64,000 nucleotides of DNA from Gemelliphila asaccharolytica (GTDB taxonomy: Bacteria > Bacillota > Bacilli > Staphylococcales > Gemellaceae), in assembly GCF_001553005.1 (NCBI RefSeq), contig NZ_KQ959861.1, positions 1-64,000 of the forward strand. The letters run 5' to 3'. Below, in pieces: positions 18,847-27,228 of this stretch (the stretch's first letter is position 1; every line of letters begins with the position of its first letter). The notes below the pieces were generated by a model. It made no database searches and was not told the DNA's origin. It saw nothing but the letters and a program-made list of their open reading frames with translations. The translations under genes were made by a program, and so were the position numbers.

Positions 18847-20559
18847 ATGGTTTATTTTTATATAATTATTTTTGCATTAATAATAATAGGAATAATTTAT
18901 CTTTTTGTATTAAAAAATAGAAAAAAACAAGAATTATTTCCATTATTGAAAGAAAAAGATGAATTAGAACGTGAAACAATAACGGAAGAGTTAAAAAAAT
19001 TAAAAAATTTGAATATATCAGGAAAGGCAAAAGAATTATATGATGATTTTGAAAATCAATGGTTTGAGATTCAAAGTGTAAGTATAGATGAATTAGATAA
19101 AGATTTATATTTTGCAGAGTCTTGTATTGATAAATTTAATTTTAAAAAAGCTGATGAAGTAATATTTAATAGTTTAGAGCTAATATCTGAAATAAAAGAA
19201 AAAATAACAAATATAAAAATGAATATAAAAAAATTATCAGATATAGAGTCTATAAATAAAGAAAAATATGAAGAAATTGTCAAAAATTATAAAGAATTAA
19301 ATAGACAATTATTAGCTAAACGTCATCAATATGGTGGAGCAGCTGAAAATTTTGAGAATAGTATAAAAGAATTAGGACCTATATTAGAAGAATTTAAGAA
19401 ATTAACATCTGTTGGAAAATATATTGAAGCAAAAGATATATTATCTGATTTAGATAGTAAGTTATCAAACTTAAAAAGTAAGATGTTAGTATTACCAGAT
19501 ATATTGAAAGAAATTGAAAAGACAGCACCAACACAAATACAAACTTTACGTTTGAATGTTGAAGAAATGGAGAAAAAAGGGTTTAAATTATCTCATTTAG
19601 ATATAACAACTAAAATAGAAAATTGTATATGGCAATTAAATGATGCAAGAGAAAAAGTAAAAACAGGAGATATAGATTTAATAGAATCTATATTAGATGA
19701 CATATATGATGTTGTTGATGAATTATCTAATAGTTTAAAAAATGAAATAGAATGTAAAAAATATGTAGAGGAAAATTATTCGGAAATTTCAAATAAAATA
19801 AAAGTACAAGATAAGTTAAATAATGCTTTATATAACAATATAAAAGAAATAAAAAATAGATATCAGATTTATTCAAAAGATGAAGAAATGGTTGAAAATA
19901 ATTTTAATATTATTAGTGAAATTATGGAAATTAAAAATGATATTGATGTGTATATAAAAAATCAACCAAGATTAAACTATAAAGACTTGAAAGAAAAAAT
20001 TTTAAATTTATCAAGAGATATAGAAAAAATAGAAGAAGAACAAACAGAATATTCTAAATATTTAACAAGCTTGAGAGAAGAAGAAATAGCTTCACGTAAA
20101 AAATTGGATAGTGTAAATCAAGAAAAAGAGTTTATAAAGAGAAAATTATTTAATACTAGAGTACCTGGATTTAGTGAAAGATTTATTGTTTTGTATAAAG
20201 ATGTAACAGATAGTTATAAATGTGCTTTAGAAGAATTGCAAAAAGAACCAATGAATATAGATATTGTAAAAGATTCTGTAAAAGAAGTCGTTGAATCATT
20301 AAATATTTATAAAAGGGAAGTAGAAAATATATTAGTAGATATAGAATTAATAGAAAAACTTATAAGATATGCTAATAGATATAGAAAAGATAATATAGAA
20401 CTACATAAACAACTTACAATTGCAGAACAATATTATAAGGAATATAGATATACTAAATCATTAGATATAATAAAAAATGCATTAAATAAAATAGATTCTA
20501 GTATATTTGATAAAAAGAAAGAAGAAATATTAAAAAAAAGAAAAGAAAGTATGATATAA
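18847..20559 (+). CDS. ezrA: Septation ring formation regulator EzrA
   Basis: Membrane-anchored division protein that interacts with FtsZ and links it to penicillin-binding proteins in low-GC Gram-positives. The start at 18847 is chosen because the upstream in-frame ATG overlaps the GTGGAGG ribosome site. The 570-aa protein has one N-terminal membrane segment (residues 2-23) with the bulk in the cytoplasm, almost entirely long coiled coil, and the C-terminal IAEQYYKEYRYTKSLDIIKNAL typical of the family. It is monocistronic with its own promoter and terminator. Confidence 0.93.
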   Translation: MVYFYIIIFALIIIGIIYLFVLKNRKKQELFPLLKEKDELERETITEELKKLKNLNISGKAKELYDDFENQWFEIQSVSIDELDKDLYFAESCIDKFNFKKADEVIFNSLELISEIKEKITNIKMNIKKLSDIESINKEKYEEIVKNYKELNRQLLAKRHQYGGAAENFENSIKELGPILEEFKKLTSVGKYIEAKDILSDLDSKLSNLKSKMLVLPDILKEIEKTAPTQIQTLRLNVEEMEKKGFKLSHLDITTKIENCIWQLNDAREKVKTGDIDLIESILDDIYDVVDELSNSLKNEIECKKYVEENYSEISNKIKVQDKLNNALYNNIKEIKNRYQIYSKDEEMVENNFNIISEIMEIKNDIDVYIKNQPRLNYKDLKEKILNLSRDIEKIEEEQTEYSKYLTSLREEEIASRKKLDSVNQEKEFIKRKLFNTRVPGFSERFIVLYKDVTDSYKCALEELQKEPMNIDIVKDSVKEVVESLNIYKREVENILVDIELIEKLIRYANRYRKDNIELHKQLTIAEQYYKEYRYTKSLDIIKNALNKIDSSIFDKKKEEILKKRKESMI

Positions 20560-20580
20560 CTTTCTTTTCTTTTTTTAATT
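20533..20580 (+). terminator. Intrinsic terminator overlapping the end of ezrA
   Basis: AAAAAAAGAAAAGAAAGT (20533-20550) pairs with ACTTTCTTTTCTTTTTTT (20559-20576) around an eight-base loop that contains most of the ezrA stop region. The following 250 bases to ndh hold no recognisable gene; a -10-like TATAAT lies at 20668-20673. Confidence 0.8.
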
Positions 20581-20832
20581 AAATAATAAAAAATTTAAAA
20601 TATAATAAAAACAAATTCAACATAAATAAGTGTAAGCATTTTACTATATTTTTTTATAAAAAGAAGATATAATAAAACAAGAATAAAAAGAGGGTAAAAT
20701 GTAAGAAGGAAGGAAGTAGGATAAATTTAGAAAATATAGATTAAATACTTATTATAAAAGTAGTATAAGTAGTCGTATAAAAAAATTAAAAAATTTAATA
20801 TCTAAAAAATATAAAATTAAGGAGAAGTTATA

Positions 20833-22035
20833 ATGAAAAATATACTTATATTGGGAGCAGGATATGGAGGATTAACAACTTTAAAAGGATTAAAGAAAGT
20901 CATTAAAAGTGGAGATGTAAAAGTAACTTTAGTTAATAAAAATTCATATCATTATGATACTGTTAATTTGCATGAGGTGTCTGCTGGAAATATAAAAAGT
21001 GATGATATATGTATAGAAATAAAAGATATTTTAGAACCAAATGTAGATTTTGTACAAGATGAAGTAGAGAGCATAGATGTATGTAAAAAAGTTGTATATA
21101 CTAGTAAAAAAGAATTAAAATATGATATTTTAGTTATAGGATTAGGATTTGAATCTAATACATTTGGTATAGAAGGAATGTTAGATAATTCTATTGCGAT
21201 AACAGACATAGTTCAAGCTGAAAAAATTGCAAATAAAATAGAAAATAATTTTAAAAAATATGCTGAATCTACAGAAAAAGATGAAAAAGATATTTCTATT
21301 GTAGTGGGTGGTACAGGTCTTGCAGGAATGGAATTTTTAGCCGAATTAGTAACTAAAAGAAAAGAGTTGTGTAAAAAGTATGGTATTGATGAAAAATTAG
21401 TAAAAATTGTTGGATTAGATGCTGCTCCCGTCCTTCTTCCTATGTTTGACAAACAATATAGTAATTATGCAAGAAAATACTTAGAAAATAACGGGATAGG
21501 AATAATATTAGGAGCTGGAATAAAAGGTTCAACAAAAGATAGTTTTATAATTGAACTTAATGGAGAGAGAAAAGAATTAAGAGCTAGCACATTAGTTTGG
21601 ACTGCAGGAGTAAGAGGAAGTAAAATAATGGATGATACCTTTAAAGAGTTATCAAGAAATGGTAGATTGGTTACTACTCAAGAGTTAACAGTACCAAATA
21701 ATGAAGATATATATATAGTAGGAGATTGTGCTGCATTTATAAAAGAAGGAGAAAAGCGACCTTATCCAACAACTGCACAAATAGCAAATCAGATGGGAGC
21801 GTATGTTGCTAAACATATAACAAATAGATTAGAAGGTAGAAAAAATTCAAAATTTGAATATATAGATAGAGGCGTTGTTTGTTCGTTAGGTTCAAAAAAT
21901 GCAATAGCTCAAGTATTCGGTAAATTCAAATATAAAGGATTTTTAGCAGCTAAAACAAAAAAAGTTATTGAAGCAAAAGCAATTAATGAATGTACAGATA
22001 TAAAAACTGCAATTAGAAATCAAAGAATTATATAA
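20833..22035 (+). CDS. ndh: Type II NADH dehydrogenase (NDH-2)
   Basis: Single-subunit, non-proton-pumping flavoenzyme that passes electrons from NADH to menaquinone on the inner face of the membrane. The 400-aa protein has the FAD-binding GAGYGGLTTLKGL at the N-terminus, a second nucleotide-binding GGTGLAGMEFLAEL (about 157-170, NADH), the FAD motif YIVGDCAAF and the C-terminal membrane-contacting region. With cytochrome bd at 11991-14400 it would form a minimal aerobic respiratory chain. Confidence 0.92.
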   Translation: MKNILILGAGYGGLTTLKGLKKVIKSGDVKVTLVNKNSYHYDTVNLHEVSAGNIKSDDICIEIKDILEPNVDFVQDEVESIDVCKKVVYTSKKELKYDILVIGLGFESNTFGIEGMLDNSIAITDIVQAEKIANKIENNFKKYAESTEKDEKDISIVVGGTGLAGMEFLAELVTKRKELCKKYGIDEKLVKIVGLDAAPVLLPMFDKQYSNYARKYLENNGIGIILGAGIKGSTKDSFIIELNGERKELRASTLVWTAGVRGSKIMDDTFKELSRNGRLVTTQELTVPNNEDIYIVGDCAAFIKEGEKRPYPTTAQIANQMGAYVAKHITNRLEGRKNSKFEYIDRGVVCSLGSKNAIAQVFGKFKYKGFLAAKTKKVIEAKAINECTDIKTAIRNQRII

Positions 22036-22046
22036 TTTTCAATTTT

Positions 22047-22085
22047 AAAATAAGTAAGGAATATCAATTCCTTACTTATTTTATT
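22047..22085 (+). terminator. Intrinsic terminator after ndh
   Basis: AAAATAAGTAAGGAAT pairs with ATTCCTTACTTATTTT around a short ATCA loop (centre near 22063), followed by a T-rich stretch. Confidence 0.88.
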
Positions 22086-22158
22086 ATAATTGAAAAAAAA
22101 TATTACTTATGATAATATAATGATTAGTAAATTTATTAATGAGGAAATAGGGGAAAAA

Positions 22159-23736
22159 ATGATATTTAAAATAGCTAATACAGAAGAAGAATTTAACCAA
22201 ATATTTAAATTAAATTACAAAACATTTGTAGATGAGATTCCTCAACATGAAAAGAATGAAAAAGAAATACTAATAGATAAATTTCATAAAGATAATATAT
22301 ATATAATAGCTAAAAACAAAAAAGATGTAGTTGCAATGGTATCTCTTTGTGATAAACGACCATTTTCTTTAGACGATAAAATTGGTGGCATAGAAAAAAA
22401 TTATAAAGGAGTTTTTAAAAATCCTATAGAAATAAGACTACTTTCTGTGAAAAAGGAATATAGAAAAAGTAAAGTTTTATTAGAATTATTAAAAAGAGTT
22501 TATAGTTACACTATTCAAAATTCTTATGATATTGTATTTATATCAGGAATTACAAAACAGGAAAAATTATATAATCATATTGGTTTTAAGAGATTTTATA
22601 AAAATGTAGGAACAAAAGATGCTCAATACATACCTATGTTTTTAAAATTAAATGATGAAACAAATGAAGTTTTTAAAAATTTTAATAGTGGTAAGATAAT
22701 AAATTATATACCTGGGCCAGTAGATTTATCACAAAGAGTTATAGAAAAGTTACACAAAAAACTATATTCACATAGAAGTAAACAATTTGTGAATTTAACC
22801 TTACAAACAATAGATAAATTAAAAAAATTGTTAAATGTAACAGATGTTACTATATTGCATGGCTCTGGGACTTTGGCTAATGAATCCATATTGGCACAAT
22901 TGTCATCAAAAGAATTGAATAAAGGACTAATATTGTCAAATGGAGAGTTTGGAAATAGGATAATAAGACAAGCAAAAAGGCATAATTTAAATTTTGATAC
23001 TTACGTTGTTGATTATTCAAAAAGTTTTGATATTGATGCTATAGAATTATTATTTAGTAAAAATAATTATGATTTTATTTATCTTGTTCACCATGAAACA
23101 AGTGTAGGCATAATTAATAATTTAGAAAAAATAACTAATATAGCAAAAAAATATTCAGCAATTGTTGCTGTAGATGCAATTTCGGCTGTAGGTGGAATCA
23201 AATATGATTATTCAAATGTAGATTATGTTGCTTGTTCTTCAGGTAAAGGGTTAGGGTCTGTTGCTGGATTAGCAATCGTAGGCAGTAACATAAAGTTAGT
23301 GGACGTTCCCAAAGAGAGTATATATCTTAATTTAAAGTATGCCAATGAAAATAATTCTATACCTTTTACACAACCATCTCTTTTGATGGAAGCATTGAAT
23401 GAAGCACTAAATTCATTTGAAAATGATGATATATATAATAAAATATTAGAAAAAAGCTCATATATGAAAGAAAAAATAAATAAAATAAATTTAGATGTTC
23501 TTGATGTTAAACAGTCAGAACAATCTCCAATTATTATGACTATAAAAATACCTAATGATATATCATCAAAAACTTTAGGAGATTCTTTAGCTATAAATAA
23601 TATTTTAGTGCACTATAATAGTAAATATCTTGTAGAAAAAAATTTAATTCAATTTTCCTTTATAAATAAATATACAAATTTAGAAGAAATAGACTTTACT
23701 GTAGATATGATAAAATATATGTTAGGAGATGAATAA
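22159..23736 (+). CDS. Fusion of GNAT acetyltransferase-like domain and class V aminotransferase
   Basis: A 525-aa two-domain protein. Residues about 1-165 resemble a GNAT N-acyltransferase or autoinducer-synthase-like fold (IANTEEEFNQIFKLNYKTFV, IIAKNKKDVVAMVSLCDKRP, RLLSVKKEYRKSKVLLELLK). Residues about 180-525 are a class V PLP aminotransferase of the alanine-glyoxylate/PhnW type: GPVDLSQRVIEKL, LHGSGTLANESILAQL, VAVDAISAVGG and the PLP lysine in CSSGKGLGSVAGLAIV. The start at 22159 follows AGGGGA; an upstream TTG at 22090 is less likely. Substrates are unknown. It shares one base with rpoY. Confidence 0.82.
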   Translation: MIFKIANTEEEFNQIFKLNYKTFVDEIPQHEKNEKEILIDKFHKDNIYIIAKNKKDVVAMVSLCDKRPFSLDDKIGGIEKNYKGVFKNPIEIRLLSVKKEYRKSKVLLELLKRVYSYTIQNSYDIVFISGITKQEKLYNHIGFKRFYKNVGTKDAQYIPMFLKLNDETNEVFKNFNSGKIINYIPGPVDLSQRVIEKLHKKLYSHRSKQFVNLTLQTIDKLKKLLNVTDVTILHGSGTLANESILAQLSSKELNKGLILSNGEFGNRIIRQAKRHNLNFDTYVVDYSKSFDIDAIELLFSKNNYDFIYLVHHETSVGIINNLEKITNIAKKYSAIVAVDAISAVGGIKYDYSNVDYVACSSGKGLGSVAGLAIVGSNIKLVDVPKESIYLNLKYANENNSIPFTQPSLLMEALNEALNSFENDDIYNKILEKSSYMKEKINKINLDVLDVKQSEQSPIIMTIKIPNDISSKTLGDSLAINNILVHYNSKYLVEKNLIQFSFINKYTNLEEIDFTVDMIKYMLGDE

Positions 23737-23954
23737 TGAAAAAATTTAAAGTTTTTTATCAAGAAAATAATAAAGAAATACCAGTTCGAGAAAATACAAA
23801 ATCAATGTTTATAGAATCATCAGATAAGCCTTCAGTTTTAAGATATTTAGAAAGTAAAAATTATAACGTAGAGTACGTACAAGAAATGACTGAGGAATAT
23901 CTAAATTTTGAAAAAAAATCATCTGATTTTAAAATGGTGAAAATAAATGGATAG
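23736..23954 (+). CDS. rpoY: RNA polymerase epsilon subunit
   Basis: Small subunit found with RNA polymerase in Firmicutes (formerly YkzG). The 72-aa sequence KFKVFYQENNKEIPVRENTK...SMFIE...YNVEYVQEM...FEKKSSDFKMV matches the family pattern (KVFYQE, PVRE, T-x-S-x-YIE). As in Bacillus and Staphylococcus it directly precedes rnjA, with an eight-base overlap. Confidence 0.9.
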   Translation: MKKFKVFYQENNKEIPVRENTKSMFIESSDKPSVLRYLESKNYNVEYVQEMTEEYLNFEKKSSDFKMVKING

Positions 23955-25617
23955 ATTTATAAAAAAAAATGAAGTAGGAATTGCTGCTATAGGAGGAATG
24001 GGGGAAATAGGTAAAAATACTTATGCAATCCAGTATAGAGATGAAATAATAATTATAGATGCTGGAGTAAAATTTCCTGGAGATAATATGTTAGGAATTG
24101 ACTATATAATTCCTGATTATACTTATATAAAAAATAATATATCTAAGGTAAAAGCATTGGTTATTACACATGGACATGAAGACCATATAGGAGGAATTCC
24201 CTTTCTTATTAGAGATTTAAATATACCTATATATGCAGGAGCATTAGCAATAGGATTAATAAAATCTAAATTGGAAGAGCATAATTTATTAAATAGAGCG
24301 AAATTATATGAAGTAGATGAACAGTCTATAATAAAATTTAAATATTTAACTGTAGAATTTCATAATACAACCCATTCAATACCTGATGCTTTTGGGGTTA
24401 TTGTTTCTACACCACAGGGTAAAATTGTTCATACTGGGGATTATAAATTTGATTTTACACCAGTTGGATGTCCACCAAATTTGTTTAAAATGGCAAAAAC
24501 TGGAGAAGAAGGAGTTTTATGCCTTTTGGCAGATTCAACAAATTCTGAGAGAGAAGAATTCACTATGAGTGAAAAAGAAGTAGGTATAACTATTTCAAAT
24601 ATTTTGAGAAAAGTAAAAAATAGAATTATCTTTGCAACATTTGCTTCAAATGTATTTAGAGTTAAACAAGTGGTAGAATCTTGTATAGAGCAAAATAGGA
24701 AAATAGTAGTGTTTGGTAGGTCAATGGAAAAAGCTATAAAGATAGGTACTGAATTAGGTTACATAAAAGCCCCTAAAGATACGTTTGTAGAAGCTAAACA
24801 TATAAACCAGATAGACCCTAATAAACTTTTAATATTATGTACAGGTACTCAAGGAGAAGAGTTGGCAGCATTAACAAGAATAGCACACGGTACCCATAAA
24901 AAAATAACTATTATGCCAACAGATACAGTAATTTTTGCAAGTTCTGCAATTCCAGGAAATGCTTTATCAATAAATAAAAGTATAGATTTATTATCTAAAT
25001 TAGGGGCTAATGTAATAACATCTAGCATAAATAATGTCCACACTTCTGGGCATGGAGCAAAAGAAGAACAAAAATTAATGTTTAGACTTATACGACCTAA
25101 GTATTTTATGCCAATTCATGGAGAATATAGAATGCAAGTTATGCACGCTAAGACAGCTATTCAGTGTGATGTTAAAAAAGAAAATACTTTCATTTTGGAA
25201 AATGGAGATATTTTAGCCTTGACAAAAGATACTGCTAGAGTAGCAGGTAAGATAGAAGCAGGAGATGTTTATGTAGATGGTTTAGGCATAGGAGATATAG
25301 GTAACGTAGTAATAAAGGACAGAAAAGAATTATCTGAAAATGGTGCTATTATTATTTCTGTAGTTTTGGATATGAATAAGAGAAAAATTTTAGGTGTTCC
25401 AGACGTAATCACAAAAGGGTTTAGTCAAAATAATGAAACAAAAGATATCATTCTTATTTTAAAAGATAGTATTGAAAAAACAATAACAAATATGTTTTTA
25501 GAAGAAGATACAAATATATTTTGTATAAGACAATCTATAATAGAAAATTTACATAAATTTTTTGAAAAAGATTCTGGAAGAAAACCAGTAATAATTCCTA
25601 CAATAATAGAAATATAG
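23947..25617 (+). CDS. rnjA: Ribonuclease J1
   Basis: Metallo-beta-lactamase-fold RNase with 5'-3' exonuclease and endonuclease activity, central to mRNA decay and rRNA maturation in Firmicutes. The 556-aa protein contains the metal-binding THGHEDHIGGIPFL (about 75-88), HTGDYKFDFTPV, LADSTNSEREEFTMSEKEV, the beta-CASP region and a C-terminal HTSGHGAKEEQ...PKYFMPIHGEYRM segment. It is coupled to rpoY and followed by a terminator. No rnjB is present in this window. Confidence 0.96.
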   Translation: MDRFIKKNEVGIAAIGGMGEIGKNTYAIQYRDEIIIIDAGVKFPGDNMLGIDYIIPDYTYIKNNISKVKALVITHGHEDHIGGIPFLIRDLNIPIYAGALAIGLIKSKLEEHNLLNRAKLYEVDEQSIIKFKYLTVEFHNTTHSIPDAFGVIVSTPQGKIVHTGDYKFDFTPVGCPPNLFKMAKTGEEGVLCLLADSTNSEREEFTMSEKEVGITISNILRKVKNRIIFATFASNVFRVKQVVESCIEQNRKIVVFGRSMEKAIKIGTELGYIKAPKDTFVEAKHINQIDPNKLLILCTGTQGEELAALTRIAHGTHKKITIMPTDTVIFASSAIPGNALSINKSIDLLSKLGANVITSSINNVHTSGHGAKEEQKLMFRLIRPKYFMPIHGEYRMQVMHAKTAIQCDVKKENTFILENGDILALTKDTARVAGKIEAGDVYVDGLGIGDIGNVVIKDRKELSENGAIIISVVLDMNKRKILGVPDVITKGFSQNNETKDIILILKDSIEKTITNMFLEEDTNIFCIRQSIIENLHKFFEKDSGRKPVIIPTIIEI

Positions 25618-25621
25618 TACA

Positions 25622-25662
25622 ATAAGAGGTGACATAATATTATTTAAATGTTACCTTTTTAT
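25622..25662 (+). terminator. Intrinsic terminator after rnjA
   Basis: AGAGGTGACAT and ATGTTACCTTT (25625-25658) form a stem with one G-T pair around an A/T-rich loop, followed by a T run. Confidence 0.75.
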
Positions 25663-25690
25663 TTAAATAGAATATTAAAGGGAGATAGAA

Positions 25691-26350
25691 ATGAAATTTA
25701 GAAGTGTATTTGACATAATAGGTCCAATAATGGTGGGACCATCAAGTTCACATACAGCTGGTGCTGCTAGAATAGGTTTGTTTGCTAGACATTTATTTGG
25801 TCAAGAACCAAAAAATATAAAAATAACTTTATATGGATCATTTAAAGATACATACAAAGGACATGGTACTGATATTGCCTTAATAGGGGGATTATTGGGA
25901 TATGATACATATGATAAAGCTATAAAAACTAGTTTAATAACTGCTAATAAAAAGAAAATTAAGTATAAATTTATTGAAAGTGATATTGAGTATGTTCATC
26001 CTAATACCGCTAAAATTCAGCTTGAGGGTAATGGAAAATATCTTGAAGTTATTGGGAAATCTATTGGCGGAGGAAAAATGGTGATTTTTGAAATTCAAGG
26101 CTTTGATGTTGAATTATCTGCTGATTTAAACACACTTTTACTGTTTTTTACAATAAATAAAGAAAATAAAGAATTATTAAAACAAGAGGTAATAAAACAT
26201 GACTCAATATCTAATTATAGATTTTCAAATTCTGTGATAGAAGGAAATGGCTTATTAGTAATAGAATTATTAAAAAATGAAGATAAAATAATAAATATTT
26301 TTAAAAAATTTTCTTTTATTAATGATATAAAATATGCTGAAAAAGTTTAG
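25691..26350 (+). CDS. sdaAB: L-serine dehydratase, iron-sulfur-dependent, beta subunit
   Basis: With the alpha subunit it deaminates L-serine to pyruvate and ammonia. The 219-aa protein begins with the conserved SVFDIIGPIMVGPSSSHTAG and has GSFKDTYKGHGTDIALIGG; an ACT-like region occupies the C-terminal third. The alpha-subunit gene follows eight bases downstream. Confidence 0.94.
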   Translation: MKFRSVFDIIGPIMVGPSSSHTAGAARIGLFARHLFGQEPKNIKITLYGSFKDTYKGHGTDIALIGGLLGYDTYDKAIKTSLITANKKKIKYKFIESDIEYVHPNTAKIQLEGNGKYLEVIGKSIGGGKMVIFEIQGFDVELSADLNTLLLFFTINKENKELLKQEVIKHDSISNYRFSNSVIEGNGLLVIELLKNEDKIINIFKKFSFINDIKYAEKV

Positions 26351-26358
26351 GAGATTTT

Positions 26359-27228
26359 ATGTTTAGAAGTATTAGTGATTTAGTAGAACAAGCAACTAAT
26401 TATGATAAAAAAATTTCACGATTGATGATAGAACAAGAAATTGAGTTGAACGGTGGAAATGAAGAAGAAATAAAGAAAAGAATGACTGATAATTTAAATG
26501 TTATGCTGTCTGCTATAGATGAAGGTATAAAAGGAGTCGTTTCAAAAACTGGTTTAACAGGTGGAGATGCTAAAAGATTACAAAGTTACCTTGATAGTGG
26601 AAGGTCAATTTCTGGAGAAGATTTTTTAAATGGTGTAGTTGCAGCTATTGCTACTAATGAGGTTAATGCATCTTTAGGAATTATATGTGCTACTCCAACA
26701 GCGGGGTCTGCTGGTGTTTTACCGGGGTGCATACATATTCTTAAGAAAAAATTTAATATATCTAAAGAAGAGCAATTGAACATGCTGTTTGTTGCAGGAG
26801 CATTTGGATTTGTTGTAGCAAATAATGCTTCTGTATCAGGTGCAGAAGGAGGCTGTCAGGCGGAAATAGGATCTGCTAGTGCTATGGCAGCTGCAGCAAT
26901 AGTAGAAGTAATGGGAGGCACTCCAGAAATGTCTTCTAATGCTTTTGCAATTGCTTTAAAAAATATGTTAGGATTGGTTTGTGATCCAGTAGCTGGGCTT
27001 GTAGAAATACCATGTGTAAAAAGAAATGCAGCAGGAACAAGCATAGCAGTCATGGCGGCTGATATGGCATTAGCTGGTGTGAAAAGTAGAATTCCAGCAG
27101 ATGAAGTATTAGAGGCAATGTATAAAATAGGACAGGAAATGTCTACTAAATTTAAAGAAACAGCCAAAGGTGGATTAGCAATAACAAGAACTGGCGAAAA
27201 ATATAGGAGCTTATTATTTGATGACTAA
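26359..27228 (+). CDS. sdaAA: L-serine dehydratase, iron-sulfur-dependent, alpha subunit
   Basis: Catalytic 4Fe-4S subunit, 289 aa. Conserved landmarks are KTGLTGGDAKRLQSY, ICATPTAGSAGVLPGC, GAEGGCQAEIGSASAMAAAA and GLVCDPVAGLVEIPCVKRN, which hold the cluster-binding Cys residues. Split alpha/beta serine dehydratases are typical of Gram-positives. The end overlaps recG by a few bases, and the order sdaAB-sdaAA-recG matches Bacillus subtilis. Confidence 0.95.
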   Translation: MFRSISDLVEQATNYDKKISRLMIEQEIELNGGNEEEIKKRMTDNLNVMLSAIDEGIKGVVSKTGLTGGDAKRLQSYLDSGRSISGEDFLNGVVAAIATNEVNASLGIICATPTAGSAGVLPGCIHILKKKFNISKEEQLNMLFVAGAFGFVVANNASVSGAEGGCQAEIGSASAMAAAAIVEVMGGTPEMSSNAFAIALKNMLGLVCDPVAGLVEIPCVKRNAAGTSIAVMAADMALAGVKSRIPADEVLEAMYKIGQEMSTKFKETAKGGLAITRTGEKYRSLLFDD

